This document shows, one piece after another, positions 1 through 7,710 of a stretch of 42,937 bases of DNA (position 1 is its first letter; each line of letters begins with the position of its first letter). The notes beneath the pieces are model-generated. The model was not told the origin of the DNA and did not search any database. It saw only the letters and a program-made list of their open reading frames with translations. Origin of the DNA: Bacillota bacterium (GTDB lineage: Bacteria > Bacillota > Clostridia > Christensenellales > Aristaeellaceae). Made by a program: the position numbers and the translations under genes. The stretch is taken from contig JAEZQK010000036.1 in assembly GCA_023413135.1 (NCBI GenBank), positions 1-42,937 on the forward strand. Direction: 5' to 3'.

Positions 1-1
1 C

Positions 2-259
2 ATTAAGCCTGAAGTGGTACTGTATGAGGAGCCGCTTGATCAAAAGGTGATGGAACAAACCGTGCGGGAAATCGCCGATGCGGACATGCTGCTGATCGGC
101 GGCACATCCCTTTCCGTGTATCCTGCAGCAGGATTCGTACAGGCGTTTTGCGGCAAATACATGGCAATTCTCAACAAAACGCCTACTCCCATGGACAACA
201 AAGCAGATTTGGTGATCGCCGGTTTCATCGGCAAAACCCTTGAAAAAATCCGCGTATAA
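2..259 (+). CDS. Sir2-family NAD-dependent protein deacylase, C-terminal part (cut by window edge)
   Basis: The frame is open from base 2 and ends at a TAA at 257-259, so the 5' part lies outside the window. The visible 85 residues read IKPEVVLYEEPLD, then an acidic helix, then LLIGGTSLSVYPAAGF and a final ILNKTPTPMDNKADLVIAG segment. This matches the end of the Rossmann fold of bacterial sirtuins, where the G(T/S)SLxVYPAA loop contacts NAD. Sirtuins remove acyl groups from protein lysines using NAD and act in the cytosol. The N-terminal NAD and zinc-binding parts are not visible, so activity cannot be judged. A TATAAT at 255-260 overlaps the stop codon and may serve the RNA candidate that follows. 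Confidence 0.85.
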   Translation: MKPEVVLYEEPLDQKVMEQTVREIADADMLLIGGTSLSVYPAAGFVQAFCGKYMAILNKTPTPMDNKADLVIAGFIGKTLEKIRV

Positions 260-267
260 TAATTTTC

Positions 268-568
268 TTTCCGGACAAGATAGGATTGATGCTTCGAGGT
301 GGTAGAATTCGTTGCAACCACGCGCCCCGGTGGCAGAAAGAGATGCAGGAGAGGCAACGCCTGCCGAAGCATGAAAACAAGGTTTATCCTGGTGGCAAAC
401 AGCATGGAAAATGAATTCCTCCCTTCCAAAGAAATGGTTTCTTTGGTTCTCCTCTATTCTACAGCGTGAAGGCTGTAAATAAGGAGTTGCAGGGAAGACC
501 CCTGCCAAAAGGGATACGTAAAATCATGTTTTGCGTTGCTGTTTCCACCGGATAAACCTTGTTCGATT
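268..568 (+). ncRNA. Candidate structured non-coding RNA, about 295 nt, class not recognised
   Basis: The gap between the sirtuin gene and recF contains no credible ORF but folds almost completely by eye. A closing helix pairs 272-278 with 559-565 (CGGACAA/TTGTTCG, one G-U). A second helix pairs 289-296 with 365-372 (ATGCTTCG/CGAAGCAT) and encloses hairpins 299-303/317-321 and 345-349/360-364. A third pairs 381-395 with 545-558 (14 bp, one bulge) and encloses 426-434/438-446 (9 bp, triloop), 449-453/482-486 around 461-465/472-476, 489-494/500-505, and 516-523/529-536. The 3' end runs into GATTTTTATTTAT, and TATAAT at 255-260 sits where a -10 box would be; the -35 is poor. I do not see the signatures of RNase P, SRP RNA or tmRNA. 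A large Firmicute RNA class such as raiA is possible but untested. Confidence 0.6.
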
Positions 569-591
569 TTTATTTATAGAAAACACAGTGA

Positions 592-1725
592 CTACCGTGG
601 CTCATCATTAAGAACGGCACAGCCGGTTTCCCTGTCAATCTTGACCTCCACCACCGCCTGGGCCTTTGCACCGGAAAGATCGCCGCGGTCTGTGCATGTC
701 ACAAACGTCTGTACGCCTTCTATCCTGTCAAGCAGCAGCGCCCGGCGCTTGGGATCCAGCTCGCTCATTACATCGTCCAGCAGAAGTACCGGTGCTTCCC
801 CTGTTTCAAGCTTCATCATCGTCAATTGACTAAGCCGCAAGGCCAGCGCAGCAGTGCGCATCTGCCCCTGGGAGGCAAAGTTTTTCATATCCCGGCCTTT
901 GATAGTCAAATGCAAATCATCCCGGTGCGGCCCAAAATGGGTTACGCACCTGCGCATGTCCTCCCGCCGGGATTTGTACAGTCCCTCCAGCATCGTCTCA
1001 TACAGCTTATCCGCTTTTAAGAGTGCACCCACATACTGGGCATCAAATGTTTCCTCCTTGGAACCGCTGATATGCTCATAATTTTTTCCGGCCTCGATCT
1101 TCAAAATTTCCGCAAACCAGCGGCGGTGCTCCGTAATCGTGGCGCCTTCCCGGGCCAGCTGCTCATCCCATACCTCCAGCTGGCCGGCGGGATTTTTGTT
1201 TGCTCCCGGTGCGGCCATGGCACGCAGCAGCGCATTGCGCTGATTTAAAGTAGACACATATTTTTGCAGCGCAAAAAAGTACGATGGCCTAAGCTGGGAA
1301 AGTTGCATATCCATAAACCGCCTGCGCAAGACCGGTCCATCCTTGATCAGCTCCAGGTCCTCCGGGGAAAACATTACGCAGTTCACATGCCCCATCAGTT
1401 CCCCGATGCGGGCGGCAGGCTTGCCGTTTAAAAATATCTGCTTGGCCCGCTTTTGCTGGGCCCACAGCTTCACCATTACTTCCCGTCGGCCATCACGGCG
1501 CATCACCTGCACCTGGACGCTGCCGCCAAGGCTCCCCTGCCGTATCAGTTCCCTGTCCTGGCTGGTTCTGTGGCTCCGCCCCAGACAGCACAGATGGATG
1601 GCCTCTAATAGATTCGTCTTTCCCGCGCCGTTGGCGCCATGAAATACAGTGATTCCGTCCGTTGGAGAAAAAGTCACAGAGGGATAGTTCCGGTAGTCCG
1701 CAAGCTTGAGCTGCCGGATGACCAT
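592..1725 (-). CDS. recF: DNA replication and repair protein RecF
   Basis: A 377-aa ATPase of normal RecF length. RecF binds gapped DNA and helps RecO/RecR load RecA at stalled forks. Visible motifs are Walker A GANGAGKT at residues 30-37, the ABC signature region around FASQGQMRTAALALRL, and Walker B VLLLDDVMSELD. The ATG at 1723-1725 is preceded by GAGGAGG. It lies downstream of dnaN in the classic dnaN-recF order, but the small S4-domain gene usually found between them is absent; two palindromic repeats occupy that gap instead. The 3' end converges with the structured-RNA candidate. Confidence 0.97.
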   Translation of the reverse strand: MVIRQLKLADYRNYPSVTFSPTDGITVFHGANGAGKTNLLEAIHLCCLGRSHRTSQDRELIRQGSLGGSVQVQVMRRDGRREVMVKLWAQQKRAKQIFLNGKPAARIGELMGHVNCVMFSPEDLELIKDGPVLRRRFMDMQLSQLRPSYFFALQKYVSTLNQRNALLRAMAAPGANKNPAGQLEVWDEQLAREGATITEHRRWFAEILKIEAGKNYEHISGSKEETFDAQYVGALLKADKLYETMLEGLYKSRREDMRRCVTHFGPHRDDLHLTIKGRDMKNFASQGQMRTAALALRLSQLTMMKLETGEAPVLLLDDVMSELDPKRRALLLDRIEGVQTFVTCTDRGDLSGAKAQAVVEVKIDRETGCAVLNDEPR

Positions 1726-1747
1726 TGCTATCCCTCCTCGTAAAGAA

Positions 1748-1868
1748 GTAGAGGGCTCCGCCCTCTACACTCCCGCCAAAGGACAAGTCCTTTGGAATTC
1801 TATATTTTAATGGGATTTTCAAGGGATGATATCCCTTGAACGGGGGTCTAGGGGGCAGCGCCCCCTAG
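1748..1868. repeat. Two opposed copies of a two-hairpin intergenic repeat between dnaN and recF
   Basis: Copy 1 (1811-1868, oriented with dnaN) has a GC-rich palindrome CTAGGGGGC...GCCCCCTAG followed by CAAGGGATNATATCCCTTG. Copy 2 (1748-1795, opposite orientation) has GTAGAGGGCTCCGCCCTCTAC followed by CCAAAGGACAAGTCCTTTGG. Related copies lie at 19441-19489, 22066-22121 and 31215-31270. The dnaN stop codon TAG is part of the copy 1 palindrome. Confidence 0.8.
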
Positions 1869-2980
1869 TTGAATACTCGAACAGGCAATACGAGGTAGAT
1901 GTACTGATCGCCTTCCGGCGGGCAGATCACGCAGGGAGAAACGTTGCTGTTGAAGCGCAGGGAAAGTTCCTCGTCGCCAATGTTCTTGATCACGTCGCTG
2001 ATATAGCGGGCATTGAAGGCGATATCCAGGCTCTTACCTTCCAGCAGGATATCCAGCTCCTCCAGCACATCGCCCAGTTCTGCATTACTGGTGATGACCA
2101 TGGTATTTCCATCGATGTGCATGCGGATGAGATTGTTTTTTCCTTCCCTGGCCATGAGGCTGGCCCGCTCGATGGCGTTGGCCAGCGTTTCCCGGTTGGT
2201 TTGTACCCGTGTCTGCCAGTCGCCGGGGAGAATTTGCTTGTAATTGATATATTCTCCGGCCAGGAGCACGGTTGTCAATTCGGTCTTGCCGAAAGCTACC
2301 TTCAAATGAGTCTTGTCGATGGTAAACAGGACAGGCTTGTCCTCATCGGGGAGTATCTTGCCAAGCTCACCCAACACCCGGCCGGGAATGATTGCTTCCA
2401 TAATCTCCTTGCCCTGGGGCAAAAGAAAATTTCCATGAATGCGCTGCAGCGCCAAACGGAAACCATCCAGCCCCACCAGCCTGGCTTCGTCGCTTGCCAC
2501 TTCCAAAAGACAGCCGGTCAAAATTTGACGGCTTTCGTCGGTGGCAATGGCGAAGATCACCTTGGAAATCATTTCTTTCAGGTTCTTTTGGGGCAGGGAA
2601 ATCATGTTGCCGCCGTCAATGGGCTTGACCGGCGGAAAATCCACCGGCGACATACCCGACAGCGTGGTACGGCTGGACATGCAGCGGATGGTGGCCGCCA
2701 TCTTTTCATTGACGGATATCTCCACTTCCCCACCGGGCAATTTGCGAACGATCTCCGTAAACAGCCTGCCGGGGAGCACTACCTGCCCTTCCTGGGAAAT
2801 TTGAGCGTTCACCTGGCTTTTGATGGTCAGGTTGCCATCGGTGCACGTCAAAAATAGGCCTTCTTCCGTCGTCTCCAGAAAAACGCCTTCCAGAACAGGC
2901 TTAGCCGGCCGAATGGCCAGTGCGCGGGTAGCGTTGTTGAGGCCTTCCAGCAGTTCCGACGTACCGCATATAAAACGCAT
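1865..2980 (-). CDS. dnaN: DNA polymerase III sliding clamp, beta subunit
   Basis: A 371-aa protein recognisable as the bacterial beta clamp, the ring that tethers polymerase III to DNA. Diagnostic stretches are the N-terminal MRFICGTSELLEGLNNATRA, the central VLPGRLFTEIVRKLPGGEVE, and the C-terminal LRFNSNVSPCVICPPEG...YLVLPVR. An in-frame upstream extension is possible, but the ATG at 2978-2980 has AAAGGGGG just ahead and gives the standard start MRFIC. recF follows on the same strand. The gene to the right is a NYN-domain gene rather than dnaA, so the usual dnaA-dnaN pair has been separated in this genome. Confidence 0.97.
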   Translation of the reverse strand: MRFICGTSELLEGLNNATRALAIRPAKPVLEGVFLETTEEGLFLTCTDGNLTIKSQVNAQISQEGQVVLPGRLFTEIVRKLPGGEVEISVNEKMAATIRCMSSRTTLSGMSPVDFPPVKPIDGGNMISLPQKNLKEMISKVIFAIATDESRQILTGCLLEVASDEARLVGLDGFRLALQRIHGNFLLPQGKEIMEAIIPGRVLGELGKILPDEDKPVLFTIDKTHLKVAFGKTELTTVLLAGEYINYKQILPGDWQTRVQTNRETLANAIERASLMAREGKNNLIRMHIDGNTMVITSNAELGDVLEELDILLEGKSLDIAFNARYISDVIKNIGDEELSLRFNSNVSPCVICPPEGDQYIYLVLPVRVFN

Positions 2981-3395
2981 GGGAATCCCCCTTTGTTTAA
3001 GTAGATGTAGTGTATATATACCGTAGTAGCCGTAGGTCATGTGGATAGGGTGGAAAACTTATATTATGCTTGTCCCCAAAGTAAAAGCGCATTGCCTTTT
3101 TTGTGGAAAAAGCTCGGTTTTGCTTGAAAATAAGGGGGGGACAAGCCGAGCCTTAAAAAGAATTCTATTTTTGAGCGCCTTTTCCTGCCTTGCTTTTTGA
3201 TACATTGGGCAGGAAACGTGTGCTTTTAGGGAAAAGTGGCTTTTCTCATCAGATCAAAGCCGCCGTGCTTCATGCTTCTTATCCACCCTGTCCACAGGCT
3301 GTGCCCAAAAGGCTGTGGATGAAAAAAACAAGGCAAATAGGATGTATATGCGCGTTTTCCCGGAATATGCACATATTATCCGCAAAAGGAAAGAA
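2981..3395. other. Possible replication origin region with DnaA-box-like 9-mers
   Basis: A 415-nt gap with no gene. It contains several 9-mers close to the DnaA box TTATCCACA: CTATCCACA (3040-3048, minus), TTTTCCACA (3102-3110, minus, fits the relaxed consensus TTWTNCACA), TTATCCACC (3279-3287, plus), CTGTCCACA (3288-3296, plus) and TCATCCACA (3314-3322, minus). There are also inverted repeats: 3182-3190/3209-3217 (TTTCCTGCC/GGCAGGAAA), and an interrupted stem around 3111-3154. The position next to dnaN favours an origin. Genes to the right do not point consistently away from it, so this remains a hypothesis. Confidence 0.45.
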
Positions 3396-4379
3396 TTACA
3401 CCACTTTGATAAGCATGGTCTTTTGCTCGTCCATTTCCAGCACCAGCACTCCGTCTTTTTCCAATTGCTTCAATACGTCGCTGAAACGTTTGAAGCCGAT
3501 GGAGCGCTCGCTGAAATCGGGGAAAGCGGCTTGAATGTCGGATTTCAAAATGCTGGGGTTGATGCGGTCAAAACCGTCCTCCTTATAGCGATTGAGCTGA
3601 TTTTTGAAAGCTTCCTTCCAGTTTTCCTTGGTGAGTTGGGGAGTGGCGGCCGCTTCCTTGGTGGACAGGCTCACCATGACATTGAAGTTGTCGTTTTTTA
3701 CATGGATGGAGCCGTATTTCTGGCTCAATTTGGAGAGCAGCTTGCCAAAGGTGGCACAGCCGTAGGATTTTTCATTGAAGTCAGGGCGAAGGCGCAAAAG
3801 AATGCCCTTCAATTCGCTGGCGTAAATCTCATCCTCGTCGGTCTGCTCCTCAAAGATGCCCTCGATCAGCTTGTTCAATTCCGCCTCGTCCAAAGGATCG
3901 GAGGAAGCCGCCTTCTTGGCAGCCTGTATGCTGGCGCGGCCGCCCACGCTCTCCAAAAATTGAAACTCGTTGCAGGCATTGATGAAGATGGTGCTGGCCA
4001 CTTCGCTTCGGGATATGCCCAGCACGAACTTGCCCATGCTTTTGAGCTTGCCCACCAGAGGCGTATAATCGCTGTCGCCGGAAACGATGCAAAAACTATC
4101 GATCAACGAATTGGTGTAGGCAACCTCCAATGCGTCGATCACCAGCAGGATATCAGCGTTGTTTTTCTGGGCATAGCCGTAGCGCAGCGACGGAACCACC
4201 GTGAAGGTGTTGCTTAGAAGCACTTCCTTCATATCGCTGAATCTGTCGGTATATCCATACACCTTGCCCAGTAGGATGTCGCCTCGTATTTTCACTTTTT
4301 CCAGAATGCTGTTGAGTGTGGCCACCTTTGCACCACAGTTTTCCAGGTCGACAAAAATGGCGAATTTCGATGTGCTCAG
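3396..4379 (-). CDS. NYN-domain (PIN-like) protein with two OST-HTH/LOTUS-type domains
   Basis: The N-terminal half is a NYN domain of the LabA/Limkain type, a PIN-like fold expected to cut RNA with acidic residues and metal. FAIFVDLEN at residues 6-14 supplies the first catalytic Asp, and ADILLVIDALE and CIVSGDSDYTPLV supply later ones. The C-terminal half has two OST-HTH-like units (YASELKGILLRLRPDFNEKSYG and INPSILKSDIQAAFPDFSERSIG), probable RNA-binding folds. The first GTG in frame (4325) would remove the FVDLEN motif. Upstream in frame, the codon with a proper ribosome-binding site (GAGGAG at 4386-4391) is a CTG at 4377-4379, giving 327 aa. No ATG is available, so CTG or ATT initiation is inferred. 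RNA targets are unknown. Confidence 0.85.
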   Translation of the reverse strand: MSTSKFAIFVDLENCGAKVATLNSILEKVKIRGDILLGKVYGYTDRFSDMKEVLLSNTFTVVPSLRYGYAQKNNADILLVIDALEVAYTNSLIDSFCIVSGDSDYTPLVGKLKSMGKFVLGISRSEVASTIFINACNEFQFLESVGGRASIQAAKKAASSDPLDEAELNKLIEGIFEEQTDEDEIYASELKGILLRLRPDFNEKSYGCATFGKLLSKLSQKYGSIHVKNDNFNVMVSLSTKEAAATPQLTKENWKEAFKNQLNRYKEDGFDRINPSILKSDIQAAFPDFSERSIGFKRFSDVLKQLEKDGVLVLEMDEQKTMLIKVV

Positions 4380-4397
4380 GGGAATCTCCTCATTTCT

Positions 4398-4434
4398 TTT
4401 TGAAAAAGAGAGGGTTTCACCCTCTTTTTCAAAA
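4398..4434. terminator. Hairpin terminator behind the GntR gene
   Basis: Stem of about 16 bp, TTTTGAAAAAGAG..GGGT paired with ACCCTCTTTTTCAAAA around a TTC loop, flanked by A- and T-runs on both strands. It separates the GntR gene from the NYN gene on the minus strand. Confidence 0.7.
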
Positions 4435-4459
4435 CGGATATCGATTATAAGCCACCCGG

Positions 4460-5176
4460 TCAGATGCGGAAGGTAAACCTGTCGCCCCGGATCAGCTGGC
4501 TGGAGGTATGTATGGCTGCGCCGCTCTGGTCATACACGCATTCCTTCAAAAGCAAAAGTGCCGTGCCCGGCTCCACTTCCAGCAGCTTTGCCTGGGCGGG
4601 TGCCGCATAGCTTAAAGCAATGTCGTGTACCGCCTTGTTCGGTTCGGCACCGCTTTGCAAAAGGATATCGTACAGCGACTGGGTCAAATCCTCCTGCGTA
4701 AGGTAGGAAAAGGCGGCAGGGAAACGGTTGGTTTCCAACATGACGGGAAGATTATCCGCAAAGCGCAGGCGGCACATTTCCAATACCATTTCACCGGGTT
4801 CCACATGCAAGTTTTCCACATCTTCCGGGGTGGCATGCTGCCAATGCATATGGATAAGCTTGGTGCTTGCCGTACAGCCCATGATGCGGCAGGCGGCATG
4901 GAAGCTGGTGATTTGCTTCAAATCCCGCATTATGCGGGGCACCGCCACAAAGGTGCCCTTGCCCTGATGGCGGATCAGCAAACCATCCTTCACAAGGTCG
5001 GAAAGCGCCTTGCGCACCGTGACGCGGCTGACCTGATACGTTTCACATAGCTCTTGTTCGGAGGGGATGCGGCCGTGTACGGGATACACGCCGGAAGCAA
5101 TATCGTTTTTCAACCGCTGCATGAGCTGTCGGTACAGCGGGCTGAAAGTGTCGCTGTTCAGAATGCTCTTTTTCAC
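4460..5176 (-). CDS. GntR-family transcriptional regulator, HutC/UTRA type
   Basis: A 238-aa protein with a winged HTH (about residues 10-78: FSPLYRQLMQRLKNDIASG, IPSEQELCETYQVSRVTVRKAL, GLLIRHQGKGTFV) and a C-terminal UTRA ligand-binding domain (about 95-236, ending LIRGDRFTFRI). Such regulators are usually released from DNA by a sugar-phosphate or amino-acid-derived ligand. No transporter or catabolic gene adjoins it, so its target is not visible. A good minus-strand promoter, TTGATT-17-TATAAT, lies at 5206-5234. It is divergent from the Nudix gene. Confidence 0.92.
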   Translation of the reverse strand: MKKSILNSDTFSPLYRQLMQRLKNDIASGVYPVHGRIPSEQELCETYQVSRVTVRKALSDLVKDGLLIRHQGKGTFVAVPRIMRDLKQITSFHAACRIMGCTASTKLIHMHWQHATPEDVENLHVEPGEMVLEMCRLRFADNLPVMLETNRFPAAFSYLTQEDLTQSLYDILLQSGAEPNKAVHDIALSYAAPAQAKLLEVEPGTALLLLKECVYDQSGAAIHTSSQLIRGDRFTFRI

Positions 5177-5205
5177 CGGCGGCCCCTCCTTGGCATCTTT
5201 TTGCC

Positions 5206-5234
5206 ATTATACCAGTTTTTTCAGGGAAAATCAA
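5206..5234 (-). promoter_or_regulatory. Promoter of the GntR gene
   Basis: TTGATT (5229-5234) and TATAAT (5206-5211) on the minus strand with a 17-nt spacer, 30 nt upstream of the GntR start. Confidence 0.7.
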
Positions 5235-5305
5235 ACAAAAAACAGTCAGGAGAGCCTTGTGCAAAGGCATCTGTGATATAATGCTGGACGAGGGTGAAAC
5301 GAAAG

Positions 5306-5731
5306 ATGAAATGTGTTATCTATCCCACAAATTCGCTGAAGGAATACAAGTACGTGGTGGTGCTGTCCCTGTTTCAGGGAAAATTGCTTTTGAGCAGGCA
5401 TAAGCAGCGGACGACATGGGAGACCCAGGGCGGGCATATCGAGCCAGGAGAAACGCCCTACATGGCTGCCTGCCGGGAGCTTTATGAGGAATCAGGCGCG
5501 AAAGGGTATACGCTTGAGCCTTTGTGCGATTATTATGCGGAGGACGATACATCCCACGCAGGCGGCATGGCCTTTCTGGCCAGGATAGAAAAGCTGGGAC
5601 CGCTGCCGGAAAGCGAAATGGCGGAAACGGCTTTGTTTGAAACCTTGCCGGAACAACTGACGTATCCCGGAATCACGCCGCGTTTATACCGGTATTGTTT
5701 GAAGGATCAGGCAGAAAGGGCAGAAACATAA
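5306..5731 (+). CDS. Nudix hydrolase
   Basis: A 141-aa protein with a complete Nudix box, GGHIEPGETPYMAACREL followed by YEESGA, matching GX5EX7REUXEEXGU with the metal-binding glutamates present. Nudix enzymes hydrolyse nucleoside diphosphates linked to another group; the substrate here cannot be read from the sequence. The N-terminus has KYVVVLSLFQGKLLLSRHKQRTTWETQGG, typical of small housekeeping or MutT-like members. The ATG at 5306 gives MKCVIYP; a GTG four codons upstream at 5294 is an alternative. TATAAT at 5277-5282 may be its -10 box. Confidence 0.93.
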   Translation: MKCVIYPTNSLKEYKYVVVLSLFQGKLLLSRHKQRTTWETQGGHIEPGETPYMAACRELYEESGAKGYTLEPLCDYYAEDDTSHAGGMAFLARIEKLGPLPESEMAETALFETLPEQLTYPGITPRLYRYCLKDQAERAET

Positions 5732-5778
5732 AGAGCATGCCTCCCGTCTGAATATAGACTGTGGAAGCATGCCCTTTT
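5731..5778. terminator. Bidirectional terminator between Nudix and superoxide reductase genes
   Basis: Interrupted stem GAGCATGCCTCC...GGAAGCATGCCC with an inner GTCT/AGAC pairing, then TTTT on the plus strand. It sits between two convergent genes. Confidence 0.65.
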
Positions 5779-5793
5779 ATGCGTGTTTTGTTC

Positions 5794-6165
5794 TTATATT
5801 TCCTTTTTCCAAAGGCCGTGGAGGTTGCAGTATTCGTAGGCCGCCACTACCTTGTCGTCATGCAACGCAAAAACCGCCTTGGGTTCGTCGCCAGGCTTCA
5901 GGTTTTTGCGCTGGCCGCCTTTTTCCGTTTGCAGGTAGATCCAGGCGATGTAATGGGCATCCGTCATGGGATGGGCCACGGACCCGATTTCCACCGTTAC
6001 CAGGTCGTTTTCTACCGTTACCACAGGCACGTGCTTTTCCTTTGCCCCGTCCGACGTGTTGGGCGTAAGCTCCTTCATTTTCTCGCCGCAGCAGGACATA
6101 GGCTCACCGGAAAAGTGCAAGGCTCCTACCAGGTTTCCACATTCTTTACAGACAAAAAATTGCAT
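5794..6165 (-). CDS. dfx: Desulfoferrodoxin (2Fe superoxide reductase)
   Basis: A 123-aa protein that reduces superoxide to hydrogen peroxide without releasing oxygen, typical of anaerobes. The N-terminal desulforedoxin-like iron site has Cys6, Cys9, Cys25 and Cys26 (CKEC and SCC). The catalytic His4-Cys site is carried by the His in KEKHVPVV, the two His in SVAHPMTDAHYIAW, and the Cys and His in YCNLHGLW. The ATG at 6163-6165 follows AAGGAGG. A minus-strand promoter lies upstream at 6203-6231. Its peroxide product could be handled by the glutathione peroxidase encoded at 26.3 kb. Confidence 0.95.
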   Translation of the reverse strand: MQFFVCKECGNLVGALHFSGEPMSCCGEKMKELTPNTSDGAKEKHVPVVTVENDLVTVEIGSVAHPMTDAHYIAWIYLQTEKGGQRKNLKPGDEPKAVFALHDDKVVAAYEYCNLHGLWKKEI

Positions 6166-6202
6166 GTTGTTTCCCTCCTTACAGATAATATGATTCTTTT
6201 TT

Positions 6203-6231
6203 ATTGTACCCTCTTCCTTATTATTCTTAAA
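6203..6231 (-). promoter_or_regulatory. Promoter of the superoxide reductase gene
   Basis: TTTAAG (6226-6231) and TACAAT (6203-6208) on the minus strand with a 17-nt spacer, 38 nt ahead of the start codon. Confidence 0.5.
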
Positions 6232-6327
6232 CAGGATAAGAAAAATATTATCGCATCCGGCTGTCGTGAAAAAAATGTGGTACAATCAGGAAAACACAAG
6301 CCGGATGAACGGCGGAAGGAGCCGCGC

Positions 6328-7710
6328 ATGAACTACGACATAACATCCTTGCAAACCTCTTTGCCGGAGGATATTTTAAAAAAGAAATGGGCCGGGGACA
6401 TAAAGGGAGCGCTGGAAGCCATCCAGGCACGGCTGAAAAAGAATTTGCCTGCGTTATTGCGCAGCCGTTTGGAACTGGAACAGGCTATTTTGCCGCGGAT
6501 GGCAAGGGCGTATCCCCATAACCGGGAACAGGCCCTGGCTATCATGCGGGGGCTGATACCGGATTTCACGGAGGAAGAATTCGACGGTCTGGAAAGGGAT
6601 AACTGGATCGACTTTTTGTATGTGGATGGGGAAAAGCGCTACTTCGTGCGCTTCCACCGAACATTATTGAAGGTGAACCCCGACATCGCCCGTAGGGCAG
6701 GCGTCCCGCTAACTCCTCGCAGCCCGCTCCTGGATGAGGCCATCCGGGAGATGAAGGAAAAGGGATCGTTGACGTATCACTTCCGCATTCGCGGCACGCT
6801 GAAGATGGAGGACAGCGCTTTCGTGCCCGGTGAAACCTACCGTGTGCATCTGCCCTTGCCCATCGTATCCGCCCAGACGGAAAAAGTGGAGCTGATCTCC
6901 GCCTCTCCCGCCCCCCTTTGCGTGTCGCCGGAAAATCATCCCCAGCGCACCGTTTGCTTTGAGGAAACCTTGACGGAGAATAGGCCGTTCATCATTGAGT
7001 ATGATTATGATTGCACCATGCGGTATGTAGACCTGAAAAAGCCGCCGGAAACACAAAACCCGGTCTATCCCCGCTGCCCGCTACCTTCTAATGACGATTT
7101 GAGCGAGCTTCCGCCCCATATCGCGTTTACGCCCTACATCAAGTCTCTGGTGGATGAGATTCTGACAGGGGAAGAGACGCCCCTTAAAAAGGCTCGGAAA
7201 ATCTATGATTTTATCACCACCAAAGTGACTTATTCCTTTGTTCGGTCCTATCTCACATTGGAAAATCATGTGGAATATGTGTCCGTCAATTTGAAAGGGG
7301 ACTGCGGCCTTCAGGCGCTGCTGTTCATCACCCTCTGCCGCGCCGCCGGCATCCCGGCCAGGTGGCAATCGGGGCTCGCCGCCGAGCCGGATTCCATTGG
7401 CAGCCACGACTGGGCGCAGTTTTATGTTAAGCCCTGGGGCTGGCTGTTCTGCGACTGCTCCTATGGCGGCGCGGCCTGGCGCAAGGGAAATATGGAGCGC
7501 TGGGACTTTTATTTCGGGAACCTTGATCCCTACCGTATGGCAGCCAACTCCGCCTACCAGGCGGATTTCGATCCGCCCAAGAAGCACTTGCGCATCGACC
7601 CATACGACAACCAGGACGGGGAATGCGAATGTTCCACCCGGGGATTGGAAGGACCGGAGCTCGACACGGATTATGAAATGGTATCCTGTGCAAAAAAGGA
7701 ATCAAACTAA
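6328..7710 (+). CDS. Transglutaminase-like superfamily protein
   Basis: A 460-aa protein with a papain-like transglutaminase core near residues 290-400. The catalytic Cys is in LKGDCGLQALLFITLCRAAGIPARW, the His in GSHDWAQFYV and the Asp in LFCDCSYGG. Bacterial members are usually proteases or amidases rather than cross-linkers. No signal peptide is present, so it is probably cytosolic. The N-terminal 250 residues form an unassigned helical-then-beta region. The ATG at 6328 follows AAGGAG; the frame is open much further upstream but that part overlaps dfx on the other strand. Late cysteines (GECECS) and the final MVSCAKKESN are unassigned. Confidence 0.88.
   Translation: MNYDITSLQTSLPEDILKKKWAGDIKGALEAIQARLKKNLPALLRSRLELEQAILPRMARAYPHNREQALAIMRGLIPDFTEEEFDGLERDNWIDFLYVDGEKRYFVRFHRTLLKVNPDIARRAGVPLTPRSPLLDEAIREMKEKGSLTYHFRIRGTLKMEDSAFVPGETYRVHLPLPIVSAQTEKVELISASPAPLCVSPENHPQRTVCFEETLTENRPFIIEYDYDCTMRYVDLKKPPETQNPVYPRCPLPSNDDLSELPPHIAFTPYIKSLVDEILTGEETPLKKARKIYDFITTKVTYSFVRSYLTLENHVEYVSVNLKGDCGLQALLFITLCRAAGIPARWQSGLAAEPDSIGSHDWAQFYVKPWGWLFCDCSYGGAAWRKGNMERWDFYFGNLDPYRMAANSAYQADFDPPKKHLRIDPYDNQDGECECSTRGLEGPELDTDYEMVSCAKKESN

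Noticed and set aside
40..429. 129-codon minus-strand ORF over the sirtuin end and RNA candidate
   Set aside because: Antisense to the sirtuin frame, no ribosome-binding site, no recognisable domain; the region is better explained by helices.
268..568. RNase P, SRP RNA or tmRNA
   Set aside because: The GAGGAAAGTCC-type core of RNase P, the GGAAGGAAGCAGC-like loop of SRP RNA and the tag/CCA end of tmRNA are not present.
1826..2857. 343-codon plus-strand ORF
   Set aside because: Exact antisense shadow of dnaN with no family signature.
5761..6327. N-terminal extension of the transglutaminase-like gene
   Set aside because: Antisense to dfx and its promoter; ATG at 6328 has a good ribosome-binding site.
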